The notes under the pieces were generated by a model that did no database searches, was not told where the DNA came from, and worked only from the letters and a program-made list of their open reading frames with translations. From Thermoguttaceae bacterium (GTDB lineage Bacteria > Planctomycetota > Planctomycetia > Pirellulales > Thermoguttaceae), in the NCBI GenBank assembly GCA_024653385.1, contig JANLFZ010000099.1, positions 1 through 15,161 of the forward strand: a DNA stretch of 15,161 nucleotides, read 5' to 3'. Made by a program: the position numbers and the translations under genes. Positions 7,151 through 14,869 of the stretch are shown here, one piece after another (the stretch's first letter is position 1; each line of letters starts with the position of its first letter).

Positions 7151-7268
7151 TCCTCGAAACAGAGCGACCGGAAAGGCCACGACCCCGGCAACTTCGCATC
7201 AAGCGGCTCAAGGGGGAGACCGGGTGACCGGCCGGCCGAGAACACCGCCGGTCGCGCCGCGCCGCGCA

Positions 7269-9590
7269 TCACAGATAGTCTAACAGCGACAACTGGGAGA
7301 TCTGGGCGGTGGCGTTGAGCGAGGCTTGGTAGGCCGCCTGGCGCGCGGTGAGATTCGTGATGACCTCGGCCAGGTCGGCGTCGTAATCCAGCGACATCGC
7401 CGACTGAAGTTCCACGTTCTCGTCGTCGAGGCGCTGCTGGAGGACATCGAGTCCCTGCTGCCGGGCGCCCAATTCGGCGCGGGCGAAATTGAATTGGACG
7501 GTCCGGCGGTCGAGCATGGCCATCGCGCGCTCGACCTGCCACAGGTCGTTGCGCTGGAGGCCGTCGACGATGCGCGACAAAGCCGTGAACAGGCCGTCGG
7601 TCTCGAGCAGGTGGGCGTCGGCGCCCGTCAGCACATAGGGTGGCCCGGGCGAGGGGCTGATCGCCGAGTCCTGGCCGGGGGCAACCAATCCCAGATCGAT
7701 GGCCGCCAGGCTGTTGTGAATGCGCGTGACCGAGAGCCTATCGAGCCCCAGGCTGTTATCGACCAACTCGATGCCGTTACCCGACACCGCCAGCCGGGCC
7801 ACCACGGGCACCCCGGATCCCAACGCGGGATCGAGGTTGATGGGGTTGTTGTTGATCAGATCGATCACATCGCCGATGGTCTCGGCGCCGTGGACGTTGA
7901 TTTCGAAGGAGACGCCGTCGCTGCGCGTGATGATGAAGTCGCCGCCGGTGCCGCCGGTGCTTTCGTGGTCGCTCACGCCCCGGCCGTAGTTCAGTTCGTC
8001 CAGTCGCGTCTGTTCGGTGAAGGTGCGCAGGCCGAGTTGCGTGGCGGTCAGGCCGCCGTTCTCGCCAATGGCGAAGGCCGAGCCGCTCAAGCGAGATCGC
8101 ACGTCGATCCCGGTGCCGTCCTGGTTGATTTCGGCCAGCACGCCGGCGCTCGAACCGTTGAGGATATTGAGCACATCCTCGACGGTCTGGGCCGTGGCGA
8201 GGCTGATCACGTGGGTGGTTCCGCCGTTGGTGATCTGGAGCCCCGACATCTTGTCGAAGGCGACGCCCCGGCCGCCCGAGGTGGTCGCCGGAGTCGTCGT
8301 GACGGTGACAGGCCCCACGCCGCCCTGCTCGTCGTCCAGGGGATCGAGTCGGGCCGTGAACGGCAGGGGCGGCACGGCGTTGTTCACCGCGTTGATCACG
8401 TCGATGGCCCGGGTCCGGCCGCTCTCGATGTTCACGCGCAGTCGCGGAGGGGGCGAGGTGTACGTGGCCACTTCGTGCCCGGCCACGACCGTGTGGTCGT
8501 CGAAGAACGAGATCTCCACCCCGTTCCACGCCGTGCCGGGATCCTTGGCCTCGAAGATGATGTCGTTGTCGGGCAGCGACGTGCGCACGACCGCCCGGGC
8601 GCGGGCCCCGAGGATGTTGTCCAGCGGGGTGGTCAGGCGCAACGTGGGATCGAGATCGGCCCCGACGATCGGATTGGTCCCCACGCCGATCTCCTGGAGG
8701 ATCCCCAGTTCGAACGCCGTGGTGCCGCCGCCCACCTCGCGGATCGAGAGGTCGCCGCCATCGAGTTGCAGGACGAGCCCCCGGGAGGTGACGTCGACGA
8801 AGATCGTCCGGCCGGCCGGCGGATTGGCGTGGATGAGCGCTGCCAGGTCGCCGATCGTCTCGGCGCGGCTGACGTCGATGATCTTCGTGTCGGTCCCGTC
8901 CGACACCGCGATGCTGCCGGGACTGATGCCCTGCCCGTGGCGCAAGTCGGCCAGGCGGGTGTTCCACGTGAGGATCGGATCGAGGTCCACCGAGCCGCGG
9001 ACCGGCTCCGAGATGGCGCCGAAGACCTCGCTGCCCGGCAGGTTCGTGTCGAACAGCAGATCGAGGTTGGCATAGCTGGGCAGGGTGTCCTCGTTCCCGT
9101 CGTAGCGGACGACATTCATCCCTTCCATCGAGAACGGGGCCCGGCCGGCGGCCGACCCGGCGAACAAGTACCGGCCGCGGAAGTTCTGGTTGGCCGTGTC
9201 GAGAAGCTGGCGAAGCGACTGCTCGACCTGCTGGGCCACCGCGAGCCGCTGGGTGTCGCTGGCGGTCGTACCCATCACGCTCAAGGTGGCCGCGCGGGCG
9301 TCGGCCAGCAGGTTCGAAACTTGCGATAATGCCGCGTCGGTCGCGCTGAGGTACGACTGGTTCGTGTTGAGGTTTGTCCGGATCTGCTCTTTGCGTTCCA
9401 ACAGCCGCTGGAGGCTCATGACGCGCAGCGCGGCAACCGGGTCCTCGCTGGGGGTCTGGAACCGGTGACCCGTGCTCAACTGCGTCTGAAGCCGGAACAT
9501 GTCGGCCTGGTCGAGCTGGATCTGCTCGAGCAGCCTCATGCGGATGAAGAGATCGCTGACGCGGGTGTTGGGAATGCCGATGATGGACAT
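7269..9590 (-). CDS. flgL: Flagellar hook-filament junction protein FlgL, greatly enlarged
   Basis: FlgL (HAP3) sits between FlgK and the filament. The 773-residue protein keeps the flagellin-like ends: residues 1-150 with the helical LSTGHRFQTPSEDPVAALR (38-56) and NFRGRYLFAGS (136-146), and a C-terminal helix pair (about 690-773) with ISQLSLLDYL at the very end. E. coli FlgL has about 317 residues, so roughly 450 extra residues lie in the middle. This insert holds flagellin hook-IN-like modules marked by ETIGDLAALIHANP (244-257), QTVEDVLNILNG (468-479) and ETIGDVIDLINNNP (570-583), plus a related RAIDVINAVNN (394-404). It is probably exposed on the filament surface (inference). Its ATG overlaps the flgK stop (TAATG), so translation is likely coupled. 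It is the last recognisable gene of the operon. Confidence 0.93.
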   Translation of the reverse strand: MSIIGIPNTRVSDLFIRMRLLEQIQLDQADMFRLQTQLSTGHRFQTPSEDPVAALRVMSLQRLLERKEQIRTNLNTNQSYLSATDAALSQVSNLLADARAATLSVMGTTASDTQRLAVAQQVEQSLRQLLDTANQNFRGRYLFAGSAAGRAPFSMEGMNVVRYDGNEDTLPSYANLDLLFDTNLPGSEVFGAISEPVRGSVDLDPILTWNTRLADLRHGQGISPGSIAVSDGTDTKIIDVSRAETIGDLAALIHANPPAGRTIFVDVTSRGLVLQLDGGDLSIREVGGGTTAFELGILQEIGVGTNPIVGADLDPTLRLTTPLDNILGARARAVVRTSLPDNDIIFEAKDPGTAWNGVEISFFDDHTVVAGHEVATYTSPPPRLRVNIESGRTRAIDVINAVNNAVPPLPFTARLDPLDDEQGGVGPVTVTTTPATTSGGRGVAFDKMSGLQITNGGTTHVISLATAQTVEDVLNILNGSSAGVLAEINQDGTGIDVRSRLSGSAFAIGENGGLTATQLGLRTFTEQTRLDELNYGRGVSDHESTGGTGGDFIITRSDGVSFEINVHGAETIGDVIDLINNNPINLDPALGSGVPVVARLAVSGNGIELVDNSLGLDRLSVTRIHNSLAAIDLGLVAPGQDSAISPSPGPPYVLTGADAHLLETDGLFTALSRIVDGLQRNDLWQVERAMAMLDRRTVQFNFARAELGARQQGLDVLQQRLDDENVELQSAMSLDYDADLAEVITNLTARQAAYQASLNATAQISQLSLLDYL

Positions 9591-11296
9591 TACAGGTTGA
9601 CCAGCATCTCGAACATCTCTTGGAGCGCCGCGATGAACCTCGCCGAGGCCTGGAACGACTTCTGGTACTGGATCATGCGCACGGCCTCCTCGTCGAGGCT
9701 CACCCCGCTGATCGCGAGTTTCTGGCCGCGCAGGGTCTGTTCGAAGACCCGGCTTCCTTCCGCGGAGGCGCGGGCGACCGTGGCGCCTTGGGTGGTCTCG
9801 CCGACCAGGCGGTCGTACAGCACGGCCAGCGAGGCTCCGTTCTGCGAGGCGATCGGCTCGTCGAGAAATCGCGACAACAGCACCGCATTCTGGGTGTCGG
9901 CGCCGATGCCACCGCGGCTGGCCGCGAACTTCGCCGGATCGTCGCGAAGGGTCTGGCTGACCCCCAAGTCAGCGGCCGTCGAGCCCGTGAAGAAGGTGTT
10001 CACCCCGATGGCGGCCAGAAGCCCGCTCGTATCGTTGCCCAGGGCGAATTCCTCCTCGGGCGAGTCGGTTGCGATTTCAAGCCTGCCCTCGGCGTTGACC
10101 GACGCCGAAAGCCCGTCGATGGCGTCCAGCGCGTCGGCGACGTCGGCCAACGTGGTCTGGTGGCCCAGCCCGGTCAAATTGATGAACACGTCGGTCGTCT
10201 TCAGGCGCACGCGCTGGCCATCGACCATCCGGTAGGTGATGACCTCGAACGAGCCCGTCTTGGGGACGAAAGGGAGTCCCGCGTCGTCCAGTGCCGCGTC
10301 CTTCGAGGTGACGGCGAACTCGCTTTCGACCTCGCGGAACCCGTTGAGGCCCTGGCCGCCGGAGTACACCTTGTTGAACTCGAAGGCCAAGGTCGCGGCA
10401 AACGTATCGAGCCGGTCGAGAAATCCGCCGAGGACGGTGTCGCGCGAGGCCGTCAATCCGTGCAACTCTCCCGCGCTGGGATTCAAGGGCGAATCGGTCT
10501 CCGCGATCCGGATCTCCGCAACCGGCAGCCCCCGATCGCTGGTGCGTACGACCTTCACCTCGCGTCGCATCCCCTCGGTCACGAGGAACTCGCCGCCGCG
10601 GTAGACGGTCACGGTGCCGCTGGGTTGCTCCTCGACGCGGATGTCGATCAACTCGGCCAGGCGTTCGAGGGCCTCCAGGCGCTGGTCGCGCAGTCCGATC
10701 GCGTCGCTGGTCGAAACGTCGCCGCCCTCGGTTTCGGCGATCTGGACGTTGAGCCGGGCGATCTCCTCCGTGAGCCGGTTGATATCGTCGGCGATGGTGA
10801 CGATTCGGGCGTTCACGTCGGAACGCACCTGGGCGACACGCGACGACAGGCTGCGGATCTGCTCGGTGAGCGTCACCCCGTTGAGCACGGCAAGATTGCG
10901 CACCGAGACGTTTTCAGGCTGATTGAGTACTTCCGAAATGCTGTTGAAGAAACCGGTCAGCGCCGTGCTCAGGTCCGTTTCGCTGAGTTCCCCAATGATC
11001 TGTTCGAGATTGACGTAGGCCTCCTCTTGGGCCTCGGCACTGGCCTTTTCGCTGACCGCGCCGCGCAGACGCCCCTCGAGAAACAAGTCGATCTTCTGGA
11101 TCACGGCCTCGACGCGCACCCCGAGGCCCAAGAGCAGGTTGCCCATGCGCTGGGTGGGGGCCGGCGTGAGGACCGTCTCTTCGCGGATGTACCCAGGCGT
11201 GTTCGCGTTGGCGATGTTCTGACCGATCACCTGCATGGCGATCTGGTCCGCCCGCAGGGTATTCGCCGCCAACCGGATGGAGCCGAAAAGAGACAT
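9590..11296 (-). CDS. flgK: Flagellar hook-associated protein FlgK (HAP1)
   Basis: FlgK forms the first junction ring on the hook tip and is exported through the flagellar type III apparatus. The 568-residue protein is of normal length (547 in E. coli). The N-terminus has the flagellar rod/hook family motif, with IGQNIANANTPGYIREE (24-40), and the C-terminus has the matching ISGVSLDEEAVRMIQYQKSF followed by FIAALQEMFEMLVNL, as expected for the two ends that pack together in the D0 core. A coiled-coil-like helical stretch (about 140-210) follows the N-terminal part. The ATG at 11296 has only a poor Shine-Dalgarno (GGA). The gene lies 39 bp after the flgN-like gene and shares one base with the flgL start. 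Confidence 0.95.
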   Translation of the reverse strand: MSLFGSIRLAANTLRADQIAMQVIGQNIANANTPGYIREETVLTPAPTQRMGNLLLGLGVRVEAVIQKIDLFLEGRLRGAVSEKASAEAQEEAYVNLEQIIGELSETDLSTALTGFFNSISEVLNQPENVSVRNLAVLNGVTLTEQIRSLSSRVAQVRSDVNARIVTIADDINRLTEEIARLNVQIAETEGGDVSTSDAIGLRDQRLEALERLAELIDIRVEEQPSGTVTVYRGGEFLVTEGMRREVKVVRTSDRGLPVAEIRIAETDSPLNPSAGELHGLTASRDTVLGGFLDRLDTFAATLAFEFNKVYSGGQGLNGFREVESEFAVTSKDAALDDAGLPFVPKTGSFEVITYRMVDGQRVRLKTTDVFINLTGLGHQTTLADVADALDAIDGLSASVNAEGRLEIATDSPEEEFALGNDTSGLLAAIGVNTFFTGSTAADLGVSQTLRDDPAKFAASRGGIGADTQNAVLLSRFLDEPIASQNGASLAVLYDRLVGETTQGATVARASAEGSRVFEQTLRGQKLAISGVSLDEEAVRMIQYQKSFQASARFIAALQEMFEMLVNL

Positions 11297-11335
11297 GATC
11301 CAGTTTCCGCAGACTAGCCGGTTTTGCCCTTCTTC

Positions 11336-11821
11336 CTAGGCTTCCCGGTCCACGAGCGCTCCGCCTGGGCGCAGAGACTCTTCTTTGCTATATGTCGGCC
11401 GGAGTCGGCCGCCGGTCGCGATAATCTCTAACAACTGCGAAAGATGAATCAGCGTGCGCTGCACGAGGACCCAGTTGACTAGCCCCTCGTGGCGCAAGAG
11501 CCGCGCGCGGAGCGCCGCCTGGCGCATCTGCTCGGTAATCCCGCTGGAGCGGGCCTCCGGCAGCGCCGAGGCCAGCGACTGAAGGCTATCGTTCGGGAGG
11601 CCCTCTGCCGCCGCGCGGGCCAACAGGGCCTGGCGTCGGCGGAGGCACTGAGTCAGCCGGTCCACCACCTGGGACTCCTCGGCGCTGATCGCGGCCAGCC
11701 CCTTCGTGTCGGCGGCCACCAAGGTCGCACGCTTGCGGCCCAACACATCGAGCGTCGTGCGTTGGACCGAGGACAGTTCCGCGAGAAAGTCGGTCAGTTC
11801 CGATTCCCAAGTGGCGTTCAT
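11336..11821 (-). CDS. flgN: FlgN-like flagellar export chaperone
   Basis: A 161-residue, almost wholly alpha-helical protein placed directly before flgK and flgL, where FlgN, their export chaperone, is usually encoded. The sequence fits the FlgN family: a helical N-terminus (ELTDFLAELSSVQRTTLDVL, 7-26), a central helix with ISAEESQVVDRL (45-56), and a third helix near LLEIIATGGRLRPTYS, a segment like those seen in FlgN proteins of this phylum. It would keep FlgK and FlgL unfolded or bound for secretion in the cytoplasm. No Shine-Dalgarno is visible before the ATG at 11821, and 77 bp separate it from the flgJ-like gene. FlgN proteins diverge strongly, so the call rests on family resemblance and position together. 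Confidence 0.78.
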   Translation of the reverse strand: MNATWESELTDFLAELSSVQRTTLDVLGRKRATLVAADTKGLAAISAEESQVVDRLTQCLRRRQALLARAAAEGLPNDSLQSLASALPEARSSGITEQMRQAALRARLLRHEGLVNWVLVQRTLIHLSQLLEIIATGGRLRPTYSKEESLRPGGALVDREA

Positions 11822-11898
11822 GGGTGGCGCAAAGTCTGGGGCTGGCGAAAAAGAGAGAACTTCGAAAATCAGATACGCGGGGGCGATCCTTGGGCCGT

Positions 11899-12216
11899 TT
11901 ACCGCCGCTCCATCGTGAACAACTCGAACATCGGCCCCGTGAACTGCTCGGCGGTGGACTTGCTGAGCTTCTCGGCCAGTACCTGATCGAGCTGCTGTTG
12001 GAACACCTCTTCGGCGCGGCCTCCGTGGAAGTACGCCGGCTTGCCGACGGTCCTTCGCATCGACTTGAGCATCTGGGCAAACAAGGTCTCGCCGATGGCG
12101 CGGTCGAACGCCTGGCGAAGCTCGGCGTCGTTCTCTTCAGGCCGCACGGCGTCGGCCACCGAGGGCGGCGCGGGCCGGGGCGCGACTTGGGACGCGACAA
12201 CGGATCGGACTTGCAC
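11899..12216 (-). CDS. flgJ: Rod-binding protein, FlgJ N-terminal domain only
   Basis: A 105-residue protein matching the rod-binding (rod-cap) domain of FlgJ: the helical core FDRAIGETLFAQMLKSMRRT, then KPAYFHGGRAEEVFQQQLDQ, and a C-terminal FTGPMFELF. The muramidase domain found in enterobacterial FlgJ is absent, as in many other phyla, so another enzyme must open the peptidoglycan (inference). The frame is open upstream to a GTG at 12273, but I place the start at the GTG at 12216 because a strong AAGGAG lies 7 bases before it (12224-12229), while the upstream GTG has none; the longer form would have 124 residues. It lies between flgI (74 bp before) and the flgN-like gene. Confidence 0.85.
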   Translation of the reverse strand: MQVRSVVASQVAPRPAPPSVADAVRPEENDAELRQAFDRAIGETLFAQMLKSMRRTVGKPAYFHGGRAEEVFQQQLDQVLAEKLSKSTAEQFTGPMFELFTMERR

Positions 12217-12223
12217 GGCGAGG

Positions 12224-12229
12224 CTCCTT
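12224..12229 (-). promoter_or_regulatory. Ribosome binding site deciding the flgJ start
   Basis: On the minus strand AAGGAG lies 7 bases before a GTG at 12216. This favours that codon over the GTG at 12273, which lacks such a site. Confidence 0.65.
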
Positions 12230-12290
12230 AACCGTCGGGCTGGTTCTCCCGTGGCCGGCGGGACGACCCGCACGGCCAGGCTCGTGGCGG

Positions 12291-13385
12291 CTACTCGATG
12301 ATCAACTGGGCGTGCAGCTTGCCGTTCCGCTCGAGGCCCTTGATGATCTCGATGACGTCTTCGGTGGGAACGTGCAATGCGTTGAGCGACTCGACCAGCG
12401 ACTTGAGCTTCGCGGTTTGGACCTGGCTGGGGTCGATCGGTACAAACCGGCCGGTCGCCGGCGGCGTGGCGCCGGTCTCGACCACGATGTTCTTATGCGA
12501 GACCACGGCCGCGCCGATCTCGACGTCGTCCCCGATGACGATGCTTCCGGCCCGTTCGTTGATCACGACCCTTGCGCCGGTCTGCGGCTCGGGGATCTCC
12601 AACCCGAGCACCTGGGAGACGAAGTCGACCGGATCGTTGTCGGTCAGGTACTGCTGGGGGATCGCCACTTCGATGTTGTTCTGGTTCAGCGCCCGCGCCA
12701 GCGGCTGGCCGCTCGACTGGTAGCGAAGTTTGCCGCTATTGATCATGTCGGCGATGTCCTGAGCCACTTGGAAATCGGCGTGGCTCCTGTCGAGGACCAG
12801 CGTGATTTTGCCGTCCCGGACAAAGGGGTTGAAGAAATCCTCTTCGAGCCGGCATCCGCCGCGGATGCGTCCGGCGGTCGGCATGGTGGGGCTGTCGAGG
12901 GTGATCCAGCCTTCGGCCGTGGCGTAGACGCGGGGGTTGTGCGGGTCGGGCCCCAAGAGCAGGGTCGTGAACAACCGCCCGCCCGCCAGGCTCTTGGCCG
13001 CCCCGATCGAGCTGACCTGGCAATCGAGCCGGTCGCCTTGCCGGGCGCCCGCGGCCGGCACCGTGGCCGTGACGACCACCAGGGCCACGTTCTTGGCGTC
13101 CTTCAGTTCGGCGAGCCCCGTCTTGCCGAGCGGGCTGCCCATCAGTTGCATGGCCTGTGCGAGGCTCCGCAACGTGGGCAGCGACGAGGCGCCGTCGCCG
13201 GTTCCCTTGAGCCCCATGACGATGCCCAGGCCCTGAAGCGTGTTCTCTTCCTGCCCTTTGACGCGGCAGATCGTCTTGAGCGTGGTCCGGCCGTCGGCTT
13301 GCGCGGCCAAAAGGTGTGTCGCCAGGACCAAGACCGCCAGAAGGACCGTGTGCCGCGGTTTGCCCGCCGCCGGATTGACCACCAT
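12291..13385 (-). CDS. flgI: Flagellar P-ring protein FlgI
   Basis: FlgI assembles in the periplasm into the P-ring that surrounds the rod in the peptidoglycan layer. The 364-residue protein matches the usual length (365 in E. coli). It begins with a basic N-terminus, a hydrophobic segment (about 13-28) and a likely signal peptidase site after LLAAQA (25-30). Family motifs follow: NTLQGLGIVMGLKGTGD (48-64), RQGDRLDCQVSSIGAAKSL, and the C-terminal TAKLKSLVESLNALHVPTED, then IIKGLERNGKLHAQLIIE to the end. The ATG at 13385 has a strong AGGGAGG nearby. The gene follows flgH by 13 bp, so the two ring proteins are cotranscribed. Confidence 0.97.
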   Translation of the reverse strand: MVVNPAAGKPRHTVLLAVLVLATHLLAAQADGRTTLKTICRVKGQEENTLQGLGIVMGLKGTGDGASSLPTLRSLAQAMQLMGSPLGKTGLAELKDAKNVALVVVTATVPAAGARQGDRLDCQVSSIGAAKSLAGGRLFTTLLLGPDPHNPRVYATAEGWITLDSPTMPTAGRIRGGCRLEEDFFNPFVRDGKITLVLDRSHADFQVAQDIADMINSGKLRYQSSGQPLARALNQNNIEVAIPQQYLTDNDPVDFVSQVLGLEIPEPQTGARVVINERAGSIVIGDDVEIGAAVVSHKNIVVETGATPPATGRFVPIDPSQVQTAKLKSLVESLNALHVPTEDVIEIIKGLERNGKLHAQLIIE

Positions 13386-13398
13386 GACCCGCCTCCCT

Positions 13399-14070
13399 TC
13401 AGAACGGCTGGTACGTGTCGAGCCATTTCAAGAGCCACCCGCGGCGCACGCCGTCGCGGCCGTGCCCGGCCTGCCGCTTGTGAATCCGCAAGTCGGCGAT
13501 TTTCTCGCTTTGCACGGTGTTGTTCGGCATGATGTCCTCGGGCCGGACGATGCCGCTGAGCGAGTACTCCCACTCCTCTTCGTTCACCTGGATTTTCCGG
13601 TGCCCCTCGACGACCAGCGTGCCGTTGGGCCGGATGTCGGCCACCACACAGGCGATATTGAACTCGAGCATGTCGCGCTCTTGGAGATTGGCTTGGGCAC
13701 GGTACTTGTTGTCGACGACGCCCGAGGCCTTCGGCTCGCCGTTGTTTTGCGGGGCAGCCACGATCGAGAAGCCGTCCAACGCGATCCAGTCGTTCAGCGT
13801 CATAGTTCCTTCGGCCTTCTTCCGCCGGTCCACCTGGCCTTCGGTCGACATGCGCGACTTCTCGCGCACGACCACGGTCACCAGGTCGTGCAGCTTGATG
13901 AGCTGCTTGGGTTCGAGCACCTGCTGGTACGTCCACGAGGCGTCGGCCAACGTCAGCGGCCGGCGCTCTTGGGGATTGCCCCACACGCTGCCGCTTTGGG
14001 CAGGCGACGACGAGGCCCCGAGCACAAGCCAGACCGTTGCGGCAAGCCAAACGAGAAGGTGCGGTTTCAC
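13399..14070 (-). CDS. flgH: Flagellar L-ring protein FlgH, without a lipobox cysteine
   Basis: FlgH forms the outer-membrane L-ring. The 223-residue protein shows the family core: LHDLVTVVVREKSR (60-73), the beta-rich NIACVVADIRPNGTLVVEGH, then SLSGIVRPEDIMPNNTVQSE and a GWLLKWLDTYQPF ending typical of FlgH. The start is a GTG at 14070 with GGGAG 6 bases upstream. A signal peptide is evident (hydrophobic stretch about 5-19, then SSSPAQSGS), but the lipobox cysteine that makes enterobacterial FlgH a lipoprotein is missing; the only cysteine visible is inside the core (IACVV). The mature protein is probably released by signal peptidase I rather than lipidated (inference). It lies 33 bp after flgA. 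Confidence 0.95.
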   Translation of the reverse strand: MKPHLLVWLAATVWLVLGASSSPAQSGSVWGNPQERRPLTLADASWTYQQVLEPKQLIKLHDLVTVVVREKSRMSTEGQVDRRKKAEGTMTLNDWIALDGFSIVAAPQNNGEPKASGVVDNKYRAQANLQERDMLEFNIACVVADIRPNGTLVVEGHRKIQVNEEEWEYSLSGIVRPEDIMPNNTVQSEKIADLRIHKRQAGHGRDGVRRGWLLKWLDTYQPF

Positions 14071-14103
14071 GATCGTCTCCCTAGTCTAGGCGTGGGGACC
14101 GTC

Positions 14104-14868
14104 CTACCAGGCCGCTCGTTCCGAAGGAGCACCTTCGAGTTCGGTCTCGCGCGGGCCGGTCACGCGAACCGTGAACTTCTGCCGGTTCAACAGCGACTCG
14201 ACAGTGATCGGATCGCCCAGGGCGCCGTCGTCCTGGGCGCGAGCGGTCGTTCGCACGCGAACTCCCGCAGCCCGCGCGAGAACCGCCACGACGTCTCCCC
14301 GGCGGACCAGCAGCGGCGCGCGAAGCGACTCCGGCGGGATGACGGCTCCGGCGGGAATCGCCCGAAGCGTCTCCTTGCCCACCACCTCGTCCACCGATCC
14401 GCAACCGGCACGCTGGATTTCGATCGATGCGGCGGGTTCGATGCGGACATCCGACGTTCGGACCACGGCCCCCTTGGCGATCGGGGCGACCGCCACGACC
14501 ACTTCGCCCGCGCGACGCGGTTCGACCGCGGCCGGTTTCGCCGCCGGCTCGGTCGAGGCGGCCGCGAGAACCGTCACCTCGCTGGCCCCGCTGAAACGGT
14601 GCTCGGCCAGCGCCACCTGGCGCATCGCCAGCAGATCGCACAGCTCGCGCACCCGGACGGTCCGGGGCCGCCCGGCAGGCGCCGGAAACAACTCGATGGC
14701 CGACAGGGCTTCCGCCTGCGCCGGGTCGGCCGCGTTGATCTGGGCCATGTCGCCCAAGGTAACCACCGGCCGCTGTGGTTGGCACCGGGCCCGCAACTGG
14801 ATCTCCGCCGCCACGAGCGGCCCGGGCAGAAGAACGCAAATCACCAGCCATCGAAATCGGAGGCTCAT
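14104..14868 (-). CDS. flgA: Flagellar P-ring assembly chaperone FlgA
   Basis: FlgA is a periplasmic chaperone that helps FlgI polymerise into the P-ring. The 254-residue protein (219 in E. coli) has a signal peptide (LVICVLLPGPLVAAEI, 8-23) and a C-terminal SAF-type domain (about 119-254), including VAVAPIAKGAVVRTSDVRIE (125-144), AIPAGAVIPPESLR (170-183) and VRRGDVVAVLARAAGVRV (188-205), which are typical of the family. An Ala/Pro-rich linker (102-116) joins it to a divergent N-terminal domain. The ATG at 14868 follows the flgG stop after a single base (TGAGATG), so translation is likely coupled. The position between flgG and flgH/flgI fits the role. Confidence 0.93.
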   Translation of the reverse strand: MSLRFRWLVICVLLPGPLVAAEIQLRARCQPQRPVVTLGDMAQINAADPAQAEALSAIELFPAPAGRPRTVRVRELCDLLAMRQVALAEHRFSGASEVTVLAAASTEPAAKPAAVEPRRAGEVVVAVAPIAKGAVVRTSDVRIEPAASIEIQRAGCGSVDEVVGKETLRAIPAGAVIPPESLRAPLLVRRGDVVAVLARAAGVRVRTTARAQDDGALGDPITVESLLNRQKFTVRVTGPRETELEGAPSERAAW

Positions 14869-14869
14869 C

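Noticed and set aside
7218..7258. Intrinsic terminator after flgL
   Set aside because: A GACCGGC/GCCGGTC stem can be drawn but it is short and no T-tract follows on the minus strand.
7326..9329. A 667-residue open frame on the plus strand opposite flgL
   Set aside because: It is antisense to a well-supported FlgL. Its composition (Val/Asp/Arg/Gly/His) is typical of a mirror frame, with no domain.
9620..11317. A 565-residue open frame on the plus strand opposite flgK
   Set aside because: This is a shadow frame of flgK with no recognisable domain.
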